Assembly (NCBI GenBank): GCA_947441695.1
Contig: CANEUK010000061.1
Coordinates: 1-8,068, forward strand
Reading direction: 5' to 3'
Length of the DNA stretch: 8,068 nucleotides
Origin: Rickettsiales bacterium
GTDB taxonomy: Bacteria > Pseudomonadota > Alphaproteobacteria > Rickettsiales > UBA1997
Each line of letters opens with the position of its first letter. The first letter of the stretch is position 1. The notes beneath the pieces are model-generated. The model did no database searches. It worked only from the letters and a program-made list of their open reading frames with translations, and had not been told where the DNA came from. The position numbers and the translations under genes were made by a program. Positions 1 to 7,236 of the stretch are shown one piece after another.

Positions 1-458
1 ACGGAATTGTTTCTGCCGCACTTTTTATGTGCGTTGGAGTAATTTACGATCGCCTTCACACCAAACAAATTGCCGATTTAGGCGGAATTGCCACAAAAAT
101 GCCTAACTTTGCGTTGCTTGCCATGATTTTTACTATGGCTTCGGTTGGATTGCCCGGAACCAGCGGATTTGTTGGCGAATTTTTGACTATAATTGGAGCT
201 TTTAAGGTCAATAAACCAGCTGCAATTTTTGCCGCTTTTGGTGTAATTTTGGGCGCTTGCTACATGCTTTGGCTTTATAAACGAGTTTGGTTTAGCGAAA
301 TAACCAATCACCACATCGAAAAAATTAAAGACCTTGGAAAAATTGAGTTTTTTACTCTTGGATTAATGGCATTTTGCGCCGTTATTTTTGGAATATTTCC
401 AAATTTAATTTTGAGTTTTTTTGACTTACCGGTTAGTGCTTTGCTTGCTAGATTTTAA
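1..458 (+). CDS. nuoM: NADH-quinone oxidoreductase subunit M, C-terminal part (5' end outside window)
   Basis: This is the last 151 codons of a NuoM-type, antiporter-like proton-pumping subunit of respiratory complex I in the inner membrane. The reading frame is open from base 3 and ends in TAA at 456-458. The segment begins in the conserved stretch GIVSAALFMCVGVIYDR, followed by HTKQIADLGGIA and then SVGLPGTSGFVGEF at about residues 47-60 of the fragment. The Glu of GEF in that motif corresponds to the conserved C-terminal channel Glu of NuoM (E407 in E. coli). Further hydrophobic helices lie at about residues 72-92 and 115-140, with the usual LYKRVWF motif between them. An internal ATG at 27 is not the true start, because family sequence continues upstream of it. 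NuoM is normally about 500 residues, so roughly 350 lie upstream. nuoN follows after 21 bases, the standard nuo operon order. Identity is very secure. Confidence 0.96.
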   Translation, partial: GIVSAALFMCVGVIYDRLHTKQIADLGGIATKMPNFALLAMIFTMASVGLPGTSGFVGEFLTIIGAFKVNKPAAIFAAFGVILGACYMLWLYKRVWFSEITNHHIEKIKDLGKIEFFTLGLMAFCAVIFGIFPNLILSFFDLPVSALLARF

Positions 459-479
459 TTTTTTTTAAATTTTTAAAAA

Positions 480-1943
480 ATGAACCTTTCTCTTATTTTG
501 CCAGAAATAGCTTTATTTGGCGGTGCTTTGCTAATTTTGATGATGGATGTTTTTTTATCTAAAAAATTCAAAAACTTTTTTTATGTTTCTCACTTTTTGG
601 CTTTGATTTTTTGCGGTTTGGCGTTGTTTTTAATAACCAATAACTTTGTTAAAACCGATCTGGCTTTTAATCAGATGTTTGCGAGCAATTCTTTCACTTC
701 TTTTGTAAAGGCAATTACGGTTTTGCTTTTAACAATTGTTGTTTTGCTTTCTCTTGGATTTGTTTCTTCTATCAAAAAAATCAGTGCCGAATTTTTAGCT
801 CTTTTAATGATTGCCACAACCGGAGCTATGGTTTTGATTTCGGCGAATGACTTTTTGGTTTTTTATTTGGGCTTAGAACTACAAGCTTTGCCACTTTATC
901 TTTTGGCTGCGCTCAACCGAAATTCGGCCAAATCTTCTGAAGCTGGTTTAAAATATTTTATCTTGGGCTGTTTGGCTTCTGGAATTTTGCTTTTTGGCAT
1001 TTCGATGATTTATGGCTTTAGCGGAACCACCAACTTTAGTGCTTTGATGCAACTTTATTATTCTAATCCGGGCGTTGCTCCAAACATTCCACTTGGGGTT
1101 ATGTTTGGCTTTGTTTTGGTTATTACGGCTATGTTTTTTAAAATTTCTGCCGCGCCTTTTCATATGTGGGTGCCCGATGTTTACGAAGGATCAGCGTCAA
1201 TTGTTGCAACTTTTTTTGCTACTGCCGCAAAATTTACTACCGTAATGGCTTTGTTAAACTTGATGATAAAAGTAGCCCTTGGATGGAACGGCATTGGAAA
1301 AATATTTATTTTTGTTGCGCTGCTTTCTTTGGTTGTTGGTAGCTTTGGCGCAATTTTTCAAAAAAACTTAAAAAGGCTTTTGGCTTATAGTTCTATTGGT
1401 CATGTTGGTTTTATTCTTCTTGGCCTCGCCGCTTTTAATAAACAAAGCTTGGTGGCTTGTGTGCTTTACGCCATAATTTACGCCATAATTTCCGTAGGCA
1501 GCTTTGGATTTTTGCTTTTGATGAAAAGCAAAAGCGGAAATGATAATGACGAAGAAAATGAAAAAACTTTTGCCATTTCTTCGCTTTCGGGGCTAAACAA
1601 AACCAATCCAATAATGGCTTTTTGTTTGGCAATTCTAATGTTTTCAACCGCAGGAATTCCGCCGCTTGCTGGCTTTTTTTCAAAATTTTATATTTTAGCT
1701 GGAGCCTTGCAAAATGGATTAATTATTCCCTCGATTATAGCAGTTTTGTTTAGCGTGATTTCGGCTTATTACTACTTGCGAATCGTCAAAATTATGTATT
1801 TTGACGAACCCCAAACCAACATGGCTTTAGAAGATTTTGGCAATGTAAGAATGATTATTTTTCTAAGTGCCATTCTAAATTTGGTTTTGATTTTTTTCTT
1901 AAGCTCACTTCAAGCTTCAATTACCAATTTTTTTCCATTCTAA
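480..1943 (+). CDS. nuoN: NADH-quinone oxidoreductase subunit N
   Basis: This is a complete 487-residue NuoN, a polytopic proton-pumping subunit in the membrane arm of complex I, which couples NADH oxidation by quinone to proton export. Hydrophobic helices fill almost the whole protein. The functional charged residues are visible: E133 in YLGLELQALPLYLL, K221 in FFKISAAPFHMWVPDVYEG, K251 in TAAKFTT, and K402 in GIPPLAGFFSKFYIL. These match E. coli E133, K217, K247 and K395 in context. LKRLLAYSSIGHVGF at 297-311 is also a family hallmark. The length is normal. A hydrophilic, acidic loop at about 349-363 (KSKSGNDNDEENEK) looks somewhat longer than in relatives. The ATG at 480 gives the expected short N-terminus (MNLSLILPEI). 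No Shine-Dalgarno motif precedes it, only an A/T run. nuoM ends 21 bases upstream and aroA starts on the next base after the TAA, so all three genes are probably co-transcribed. Confidence 0.97.
   Translation: MNLSLILPEIALFGGALLILMMDVFLSKKFKNFFYVSHFLALIFCGLALFLITNNFVKTDLAFNQMFASNSFTSFVKAITVLLLTIVVLLSLGFVSSIKKISAEFLALLMIATTGAMVLISANDFLVFYLGLELQALPLYLLAALNRNSAKSSEAGLKYFILGCLASGILLFGISMIYGFSGTTNFSALMQLYYSNPGVAPNIPLGVMFGFVLVITAMFFKISAAPFHMWVPDVYEGSASIVATFFATAAKFTTVMALLNLMIKVALGWNGIGKIFIFVALLSLVVGSFGAIFQKNLKRLLAYSSIGHVGFILLGLAAFNKQSLVACVLYAIIYAIISVGSFGFLLLMKSKSGNDNDEENEKTFAISSLSGLNKTNPIMAFCLAILMFSTAGIPPLAGFFSKFYILAGALQNGLIIPSIIAVLFSVISAYYYLRIVKIMYFDEPQTNMALEDFGNVRMIIFLSAILNLVLIFFLSSLQASITNFFPF
1465..1491 (+). 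repeat. 12-base perfect tandem duplication inside nuoN
   Basis: TTTACGCCATAA occurs twice back to back (1465-1476 and 1477-1488), and the first three bases of a third copy follow. It encodes YAIIYAII in a transmembrane helix (residues 330-337). The two Tyr are four apart and six before a Gly, as in the family motif, so the protein is not lengthened relative to homologues. This is probably a chance or codon-level similarity and not a recent insertion. Confidence 0.7.
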
Positions 1944-3284
1944 ATGAGCCAAAAAACCCTTCGCTCCTACAAAAAAGACATTGCCCTAAAAGGTGAAGTT
2001 TTTGTCGCTCCCGACAAATCAATTTCGCATCGCGCTTTAATTTTTGGAGCTTTGGCTTGTGGCGAAACAAAAATTTCTAACCTGCTTGAAGGCGAAGATG
2101 TGCTTAAAACCGCTGCCGCCTTGCGCTTGATGGGCGTTGAAATTACTCAAAATTCTAATGCAAATTGGACTATAAATGGTTCGGGAGTTGCCGGATTGTG
2201 CGAGCCGCAAGACGTTTGCGATATGGGAAATTCTGGCACCGCGGCACGTTTGCTTGCAGGATTGGTTGCTCCTTACAATTTTAATTCTTTTTTTACGGGC
2301 GACGCTTCTTTGCGCAAACGCCCGATGAATCGAGTTTTTGAGCCAATTAAACAATTTGGGGCGCAAGTGATTTCGCGCGCTAACGGCGTTATGCCTTTTG
2401 CAATTATTGGTGCCAAAGACGCTTTACCAATTGAGTATGAAATGAAAATGGCGTCAGCCCAAGTTAAAAGTTGTATTCTATTAGCAAGCCTAGCGGTGCG
2501 TGGCACCACAACAATTTTTGAGCCAGAAAAATGTCGCGATCACACCGAAATTATGATGCGTTATTTGGGCTTAAAAATATCTTGCGAAAGCTTAGAAAAC
2601 GGCAGCAAAATTTCTTATTCAGGCTTGCAAGAATTTGACGCCAAAAATTTTGCAATTCCAGGCGACATTTCTTCGGCAGCATTTTTAATTGTTGCGGCAC
2701 TTTTGGTAAAAAACTCTAAAATAAAAATCAAAAATGTTGGCATAAATCCTTTGCGCAGCGGAATTTTAACTACTTTGCGCGAAATGGGCGGCAAAATTGA
2801 ACTTACAAACGAACAAGAAATTGCCAAAGAAAAAGTTGCTGACATTGTGGTTGAATTTAGCCAATTAAAGGGCGTAGAAGTTCCAGCCAATCGCGCCGCC
2901 AGCATGATTGATGAATATCCAATTTTGGCGGTAGCGGCCGCAAACGCACTTGGAATAACCAAAATGAATGGTTTGGCAGAATTAAAAGTTAAAGAAAGTA
3001 ATCGACTGTTAATGATTGCCCAAAACCTTGAGGCTTGTGGCGTTGAAGTAAAAATGGGCGATGATTTTTTAGAAGTAAAAGGCGGCGCAAAACAACAAAA
3101 AAACTTGATAAAAATTTTTACTAACTTTGATCACAGAATTGCGATGTCTTTTTTGGTGATGGGTTTGACTTTGGAAAATGGAGTTGAAATTGACGATTCT
3201 GAAATGATTGCTACTAGTTTTCCAAATTTTGAAAAAATTTTTAGTGATTTTGGCTGTGATTTTGAAAAAAATTTTCCACGCTAA
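1944..3284 (+). CDS. aroA: 3-phosphoshikimate 1-carboxyvinyltransferase (EPSP synthase, CP4-like)
   Basis: This 446-residue cytoplasmic enzyme transfers the enolpyruvyl group of PEP to shikimate-3-phosphate, the sixth step of the shikimate pathway. Conserved motifs in order are DKSISHRALIFG (24-35), LLEGEDV (47-53), GNSGTAARLLAGL (95-107), GDASLRKRPM (119-128), SAQVKS (171-176), RDHTE (198-202), PGDISSAAF (239-247), DEYPILAVAAA (323-333), KESNRL (350-355) and DHRIAMSFLVMGL (396-408). K25, R30, D323, E351 and R398 are all present. SAQVK, RDHTE and the ATSFPNF ending place it with class II (CP4-type) enzymes. It departs from the class II pattern at PDKS (usually GDKS) and NPLR (usually NPTR). 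G98 sits where CP4 has Ala. The ATG directly abuts the nuoN TAA, suggesting translational coupling or shared transcription. The 3' end overlaps the opposing flavoprotein gene by 44 bases. The length is normal and the function secure. Confidence 0.96.
   Translation: MSQKTLRSYKKDIALKGEVFVAPDKSISHRALIFGALACGETKISNLLEGEDVLKTAAALRLMGVEITQNSNANWTINGSGVAGLCEPQDVCDMGNSGTAARLLAGLVAPYNFNSFFTGDASLRKRPMNRVFEPIKQFGAQVISRANGVMPFAIIGAKDALPIEYEMKMASAQVKSCILLASLAVRGTTTIFEPEKCRDHTEIMMRYLGLKISCESLENGSKISYSGLQEFDAKNFAIPGDISSAAFLIVAALLVKNSKIKIKNVGINPLRSGILTTLREMGGKIELTNEQEIAKEKVADIVVEFSQLKGVEVPANRAASMIDEYPILAVAAANALGITKMNGLAELKVKESNRLLMIAQNLEACGVEVKMGDDFLEVKGGAKQQKNLIKIFTNFDHRIAMSFLVMGLTLENGVEIDDSEMIATSFPNFEKIFSDFGCDFEKNFPR
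3241..3284. other. 44-base tail-to-tail overlap of aroA and the flavoprotein gene
   Basis: The aroA stop codon (TAA, 3282-3284) lies inside the opposing gene. The flavoprotein stop (TTA on the plus strand at 3241-3243) lies inside aroA. Both ends look genuine, because family-like sequence on each side runs close to the overlap. No room remains for a conventional intergenic terminator, and I see no GC-rich hairpin with a T tract here. Confidence 0.9.
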
Positions 3285-4557
3285 CTCGCAAGTCTGGCAC
3301 CGACGTGCATTCAAAGTCTCGACCAATATTTAAACCTCCAAGCAAATAAATTTTTGGATGATTTGATTTTACCAAAAACAGATCGTTTTTAAGCAAGTTT
3401 TGAGCCAACATTTGACTAAAAAGCGGATATTTTTTTGGATCAAACTCAAAACCCAAGCAATTTACCAAATAATCGCATTCAATTTCTTCGCTCGCGGTTT
3501 TCACCAAAATTTTCTCACCTTTTTGAACAATTTTTTTGATGCCTTTTTTCCTAATTTCAATTTGACCGCTTTCAATCATCTTCTCAATTATCTCAATTGA
3601 AGAAGCGGGTGCGCGATGACGAAAAATATTCCAATAAGGCAAAAAACGTAAAAATAATTTTTTGTTTTTTTGATCAAAATTTTGCCAAATTTCAACAGTC
3701 TTCAAGCGAACAGAATCAGCGACATGGCGTAAGTCGAATTGTGGATTTTGACGCAAAAAATTTCTTATTTTTAGAGTCAAAAAAAGCACGCCTTTTTTGG
3801 CGTCTTGAGGCGAAATAAAATCAAAGTTTTTTTGAATTTGCGTAAAGTGTTTTTTACAAAAATTTCCGCGACGAGAAATAGCAAAAATTTTGCCTGAAAA
3901 ATTTTTATTTTTTAACCCAACTATTACATCAACGGCCGAAAGTCCGCATCCAATTAAGCAAATTGTTTGATTGTTAGAAAAAATTTGTTGGTGAAATTTT
4001 TTGTCACCAGATTTCCATAAATTTTGAATAAGATTTGTCGCAGAAAAATCTACCGCTAAATTGACTTGATTAAAACTGGTTGCGAGCAGAATTTGATTGG
4101 CTTGAAAGGTTTTTTGATTTTTAGTTTTTAGCAAAAATTCATCAGTTTTTTGGTTAAAAATTTCAACAACTTCTTCGTAGACAAATTCAAAATCAGCATT
4201 TTTATCGCGAGCTAAATCAAAGGCTTGGCGCGTGAATTGATCAACATATTCGCCATAAATTTCACGAGGAACAAAGCCATTTTCACCAGTTTTTTCCCAG
4301 ATTTGCGGATAATTTTTTTGTAAAAATTGACAAAAATCTTGAGGAAAATCTGAAAACGCGCTCATTTTTTTAGTTGGAACGTTTAAAACATAAAACGGCG
4401 AAAAGCTTGAAAACGCTGTTCCTAAGCCTTTTTTTTCAGTTTTATCAAAAATCAAGATTTTGGTTTTTTTGCCAGATTCTTTTACCAAATTTTTTGCCCA
4501 ATGAAAAAAAGCTAAACGACCGCAAAAACCAAATCCAACAACCGCAATTGTTTTCAT
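3241..4557 (-). CDS. YdhS-like FAD/NAD(P)-binding protein of unknown substrate
   Basis: This 438-residue protein resembles the uncharacterised COG4529/YdhS family (Pfam NAD_binding_9). An N-terminal Rossmann motif GFGFCG (8-13, GxGxxG) follows a short hydrophobic strand, with an acidic end to the second strand (IFDK, 36-39). Family hallmarks are GLGTAFS (44-50), VLNVPTKKMSAFSDFP (57-72), FVPREIYGEYV (95-105), a second dinucleotide motif IGCGLSAVD (202-210), SRRG (228-231), PYWNIFRHR (307-315), VNCLGF (365-370), and a C-terminal region with GRDFECTSVPDLR (412-424). There is no signal peptide or membrane helix, so it is probably a soluble flavoprotein oxidoreductase. The substrate cannot be read from sequence. 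Its ATG overlaps the stop of the upstream DUF6356 gene by four bases (ATGA), which implies translational coupling. Its last 15 codons are antisense to the end of aroA. The protein is rich in Lys, Asn and Phe, consistent with strong AT bias. Confidence 0.85.
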   Translation of the reverse strand: MKTIAVVGFGFCGRLAFFHWAKNLVKESGKKTKILIFDKTEKKGLGTAFSSFSPFYVLNVPTKKMSAFSDFPQDFCQFLQKNYPQIWEKTGENGFVPREIYGEYVDQFTRQAFDLARDKNADFEFVYEEVVEIFNQKTDEFLLKTKNQKTFQANQILLATSFNQVNLAVDFSATNLIQNLWKSGDKKFHQQIFSNNQTICLIGCGLSAVDVIVGLKNKNFSGKIFAISRRGNFCKKHFTQIQKNFDFISPQDAKKGVLFLTLKIRNFLRQNPQFDLRHVADSVRLKTVEIWQNFDQKNKKLFLRFLPYWNIFRHRAPASSIEIIEKMIESGQIEIRKKGIKKIVQKGEKILVKTASEEIECDYLVNCLGFEFDPKKYPLFSQMLAQNLLKNDLFLVKSNHPKIYLLGGLNIGRDFECTSVPDLRVSVENFFQNHSQNH

Positions 4558-4805
4558 TGTTTTGAGTTTTCTTTTTCTTGGCGACGTTTCATCAAAACAT
4601 CCAATCTTTTTTGCAATACTTCGTTAATTTTTTTGATATTGCTGCTAGCGGTAAGAGTAAAAACAAAAGGAAAAATTGCATGACAAACTAAAAACAAACT
4701 AACCATTCCAATCCACATTGCTGTAGCAAATGCAAATAAAAAATGTTCAAAATAATTTTCGCCAGTTTGATTTAAATGACGATTAAAGAAGTTAATATTT
4801 TTCAT
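4554..4805 (-). CDS. DUF6356 family small membrane protein
   Basis: This 83-residue protein resembles the DUF6356 family, small proteins of unknown function found mainly in alphaproteobacteria. The recognisable pattern is an N-terminal FFNRHLNQTGENYFEH (6-21; family form RHP..GE.Y.EH), one hydrophobic segment at about 23-50 (possibly two short ones), CHAIFPFVFTLTAS (41-54; family form CL.H...PF.F..TGS), and a charged, probably helical C-terminal tail (KKINEVLQKRLDVLMKRRQEKE). It is probably an inner-membrane protein with no enzymatic motif visible. The start at ATG 4803-4805 lies 15 bases after the spoT stop. Its TGA overlaps the flavoprotein ATG, so it sits in the middle of an apparent spoT-DUF6356-flavoprotein transcript. 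The upstream sequence has no Shine-Dalgarno motif. The family assignment is from remembered motif similarity and the function is unknown. Confidence 0.8.
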   Translation of the reverse strand: MKNINFFNRHLNQTGENYFEHFLFAFATAMWIGMVSLFLVCHAIFPFVFTLTASSNIKKINEVLQKRLDVLMKRRQEKENSKQ

Positions 4806-4820
4806 GATTTGGTTAATTAA

Positions 4821-6980
4821 TTAGACAAAAACTCTTTCTACTTCGAGCACTTTTTTTGAAATTCTTAAAGAAGATAAAATTTCTTCCAAATGCTGAATAT
4901 TTTTTACTTCTATATCAATTATTACCTCAAAAAAATCAGCCGATCGGTTTGAGGTTTTAATGTGAATAATATTTACCTTTTTATTGGCAATAATGCTGCT
5001 GGCATCGGCAAGACTTCCGGATTTGTTTTCAACTAAAATCCTGATTCTACTAGCATACATTTCGTTGTTAGTTTCATGGTCGTTTTTCCAACAAACATCT
5101 AAAACTTTTTGGGGAGTTAGGGCTAAATTTCTTAAGTTTTTGCAAGTTTGGTTATGAATTGCAACGCCAGTTCCAATATTAATAATTCCTAAAATTGGAT
5201 CGCCCAAAATTGGACTACAACATGGCGCGTAGCTAATTGCCATTCCGGCAATTAAACCTTCAATTGGCAAAGAATGGTTTGATTTTTGATTTCTTTCTAA
5301 ATTTGATTTTGAGTTTTTGATTTGCTTGGTTTCTTCCTTAAAATCTGGATAAGAAACTTTTAACACATCTTGCCTTGAAAGGCTTCCATCGGCTACTTTA
5401 AAGCACAAATCAGCAATAGTTTTTTTATGAAAAAAATTAGCAGCTTTTTCTAAAATTTTATCGCTTAGTTCAAGTTCTTTTGAAGCAAAAAATTTATTTA
5501 AAATTGCTCGACCAAGCGAACTATATTCGCTAAATTTATCATTTTTGATAAAATTCTTAATTGAAGATTTGGCTTTTGGAGTTATGGCAAATTGAAGCCA
5601 ATTTGGCGATGGCTTGCTGTTTTTGGTGGTTATGATTTCTACTTGATCGCCATTTTCTAATTTTTGACGAAGAGGAACAATTACTCCATTTACTTTTGCC
5701 GAAGCACAAGAATTACCAATTTCAGAGTGAACTTCGTAGGCAAAATCAATAATTGTTGCGCCAAAAGGCAAATTAAAAATATCGCCATTTGGCGTAAAGC
5801 AAAAAACCTCGTTTTTATGCATTTGAAATTTGTGATTTTGCAAAACTTCGTTAGGGTTTTCAGAATTTTCAAAAAGATTAATTAAGTCTCTAATCCATCG
5901 ATATTGTTCGTTTTCTTCCCTATTTTTAGCTAACGAATTTTTTGATTTTTCTTTGTAGCGCCAGTGCGCGGCAACGCCAATTTCAGAAATTTCGTTCATT
6001 CTTTTATTGCGAATTTGAATTTCAATTTTCTTGTTAAGTGGCCCCAAAATTGCCAAATGCAAAGATTGATAGCCATTTTCTTTTGGCGTGCTGATGTAGT
6101 CTTTAAAGGTTCCAGGAATCATGCTATAATTCGAATTAACAACACCAAGAACCCGATAACACTCGCCAACGTCTTTTACTACAATGCGAAAAGCCATGAT
6201 GTCGTGCAAATTGTGGAAGCCGATATTTTTCTGCCGCATTTTTATCCAAATTGAGTAAGGAGTTTTTGAGCGTCCCGAAATTTCGTAGTCAATTTTTTCT
6301 TGAGATAGGATGTTTTTTAGGTCTTCAATAATTTTTGAAGTAAGATTTTTATTTTTTTCGATTAGTTCGCCAAGTCTTTCTAAAATTTCTTTGTAACTTG
6401 TTGGATCGATAATTTCAAAAGCCAGCTCTTGCAACTCATTTTTAATTTTTTCAAGACCAATTCTACCAGCCAGCGGGGCATAAATATCTAGGCTTTCTTG
6501 AGCTTTTTTAATTTTTTTTTCTTTGTTTGGCACATAGAAAAGTGTGCGCATATTATGAAGACGATCAGCCAATTTTACCAATAAAACGCGAATATCTTGC
6601 GACATTGCCAAGGTTAGTTTTCGAAAATTTTCAGCAACTCTTTGATTTGAAGGAACCGATTCAATTTTTCCTAACTTGGTTACGCCATCAACTAATTTGG
6701 CAATTTCTTTGCCAAAATCTTTTTCAATTTCTTCTAAGCCAATTTCGGTATCTTCAACCACATCGTGCAAAAGACCTGTGATTATTGATTCTTGGTCAAG
6801 TTTTAAGTCGATTAGAATTTGTGCAACCTCAAGAGGATGAGAAAAATATAAATCGCCAGAATGGCGTTTTTGATTACCGTGAGCGTTTTTGGCTAAGATG
6901 TAGGCTTTTTGAAAAAGAGAGTCGTTAAAATTGGGGTGATAAGCGTGGATTTTTTCGATTAATTCTGAACAGGAAATCAT
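4821..6980 (-). CDS. spoT: Bifunctional RelA/SpoT-type (p)ppGpp synthetase/hydrolase
   Basis: This 719-residue long RSH enzyme makes and degrades the alarmone (p)ppGpp of the stringent response. The HD hydrolase domain (about 30-150) keeps H48, H72-D73 (LLHDVVEDT), E76-D77 and D139 (LADRLHN), so hydrolysis should be intact. The synthetase domain (about 230-345) keeps G236-R237-K239, D260, Y304 and H308 (NGYQSLH) and E320 (EIQIR), so synthesis is probably possible too. The motif that distinguishes RelA from bifunctional enzymes reads TFKD (291-294), where RXKD is usual. A TGS domain spans about 391-452 (VFCFTPNGDIFNLP), then a helical region. A conserved Cys segment lies at 586-613 (APCCSP, VAIHNQTC), and a C-terminal ACT domain at about 645-719. 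The start matches the family N-terminus (MISCSELIEK). It follows rpoZ after 300 bases and leads DUF6356. Alphaproteobacterial copies are also named rsh or rel. Confidence 0.95.
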   Translation of the reverse strand: MISCSELIEKIHAYHPNFNDSLFQKAYILAKNAHGNQKRHSGDLYFSHPLEVAQILIDLKLDQESIITGLLHDVVEDTEIGLEEIEKDFGKEIAKLVDGVTKLGKIESVPSNQRVAENFRKLTLAMSQDIRVLLVKLADRLHNMRTLFYVPNKEKKIKKAQESLDIYAPLAGRIGLEKIKNELQELAFEIIDPTSYKEILERLGELIEKNKNLTSKIIEDLKNILSQEKIDYEISGRSKTPYSIWIKMRQKNIGFHNLHDIMAFRIVVKDVGECYRVLGVVNSNYSMIPGTFKDYISTPKENGYQSLHLAILGPLNKKIEIQIRNKRMNEISEIGVAAHWRYKEKSKNSLAKNREENEQYRWIRDLINLFENSENPNEVLQNHKFQMHKNEVFCFTPNGDIFNLPFGATIIDFAYEVHSEIGNSCASAKVNGVIVPLRQKLENGDQVEIITTKNSKPSPNWLQFAITPKAKSSIKNFIKNDKFSEYSSLGRAILNKFFASKELELSDKILEKAANFFHKKTIADLCFKVADGSLSRQDVLKVSYPDFKEETKQIKNSKSNLERNQKSNHSLPIEGLIAGMAISYAPCCSPILGDPILGIINIGTGVAIHNQTCKNLRNLALTPQKVLDVCWKNDHETNNEMYASRIRILVENKSGSLADASSIIANKKVNIIHIKTSNRSADFFEVIIDIEVKNIQHLEEILSSLRISKKVLEVERVFV

Positions 6981-7002
6981 TTTGTTTTCGATGGAACTAA
7001 AT

Positions 7003-7027
7003 CAAATTCAAGTTTTGTCTGAATTTG
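7003..7027 (-). other. Hairpin in the spoT leader, 8-bp perfect stem
   Basis: CAAATTCA (7003-7010) pairs perfectly with TGAATTTG (7020-7027) around a nine-base loop. On the spoT strand it ends 22 bases before the ATG, a position where it could affect ribosome access. The base after it on that strand is A, with no T tract, so it is not an intrinsic terminator of leftward transcripts. The stem is mostly A-T and would be of modest stability. Confidence 0.4.
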
Positions 7028-7042
7028 GGTTTGCAATTAATC

Positions 7043-7062
7043 AATTCAACTTAAGTCGAATT
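7043..7062. other. Imperfect 20-base palindrome upstream of spoT
   Basis: AATTC-A-ACTTAAGT-C-GAATT is symmetric at nine of ten base pairs, including the 8-base palindrome ACTTAAGT at its centre. It lies 62-82 bases upstream of the spoT start. It could be an operator for a dimeric regulator, but in sequence this AT-rich about one such dyad is expected by chance in a window of this size. Confidence 0.25.
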
Positions 7063-7173
7063 TAGTAAATTTTGGATTGCTGCGCGGCTAATAAATTAGT
7101 GCATCTACAATAGATTTTTGGTTTTATTGAAAATCGAGATCTTCAAATAGTTTAGGTAGCACTTAAATTAAAT

Positions 7174-7200
7174 TTGGCTTGAAATTGAAAATTTAGCCAA
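7174..7200 (+). terminator. Weak terminator-like hairpin between rpoZ and spoT
   Basis: TTGGCT (7174-7179) pairs with AGCCAA (7195-7200). AAATT (7182-7186) pairs with AATTT (7190-7194) around a three-base GAA loop. This gives an 11-bp stem with a two-base bulge. Five T follow on the plus strand (7201-7205), so the terminator form reads rightward, yet no rightward gene lies upstream. On the rpoZ/spoT strand the hairpin is followed only by an interrupted A/T run. It may act as a weak rpoZ terminator, an RNA structure, or nothing. Confidence 0.3.
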
Positions 7201-7236
7201 TTTTTGAGTTTTGCGCACCAAATGAATTATGGAGAA

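Noticed and set aside
3400..3818. Plus-strand open frames opposite the flavoprotein gene
   Set aside because: They are antisense to a gene with clear family motifs, and their translations are low-complexity Phe/Asn/Lys-rich without domain features.
5664..6254. Plus-strand open frames opposite spoT
   Set aside because: They lie antisense to the conserved synthetase and TGS regions of spoT, and no protein-like conservation is visible.
6991..7065. Short plus-strand frame of 24 codons in the spoT-rpoZ gap (ATG to TAG)
   Set aside because: It has no ribosome binding site, no promoter I can find and no recognisable sequence. A frame this short is expected by chance.
7103..7115. Small hairpin ATCTA-CAA-TAGAT followed by TTTT on the plus strand
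   Set aside because: A five-pair A-T-rich stem is too weak for an intrinsic terminator, and such repeats are common by chance at this composition.
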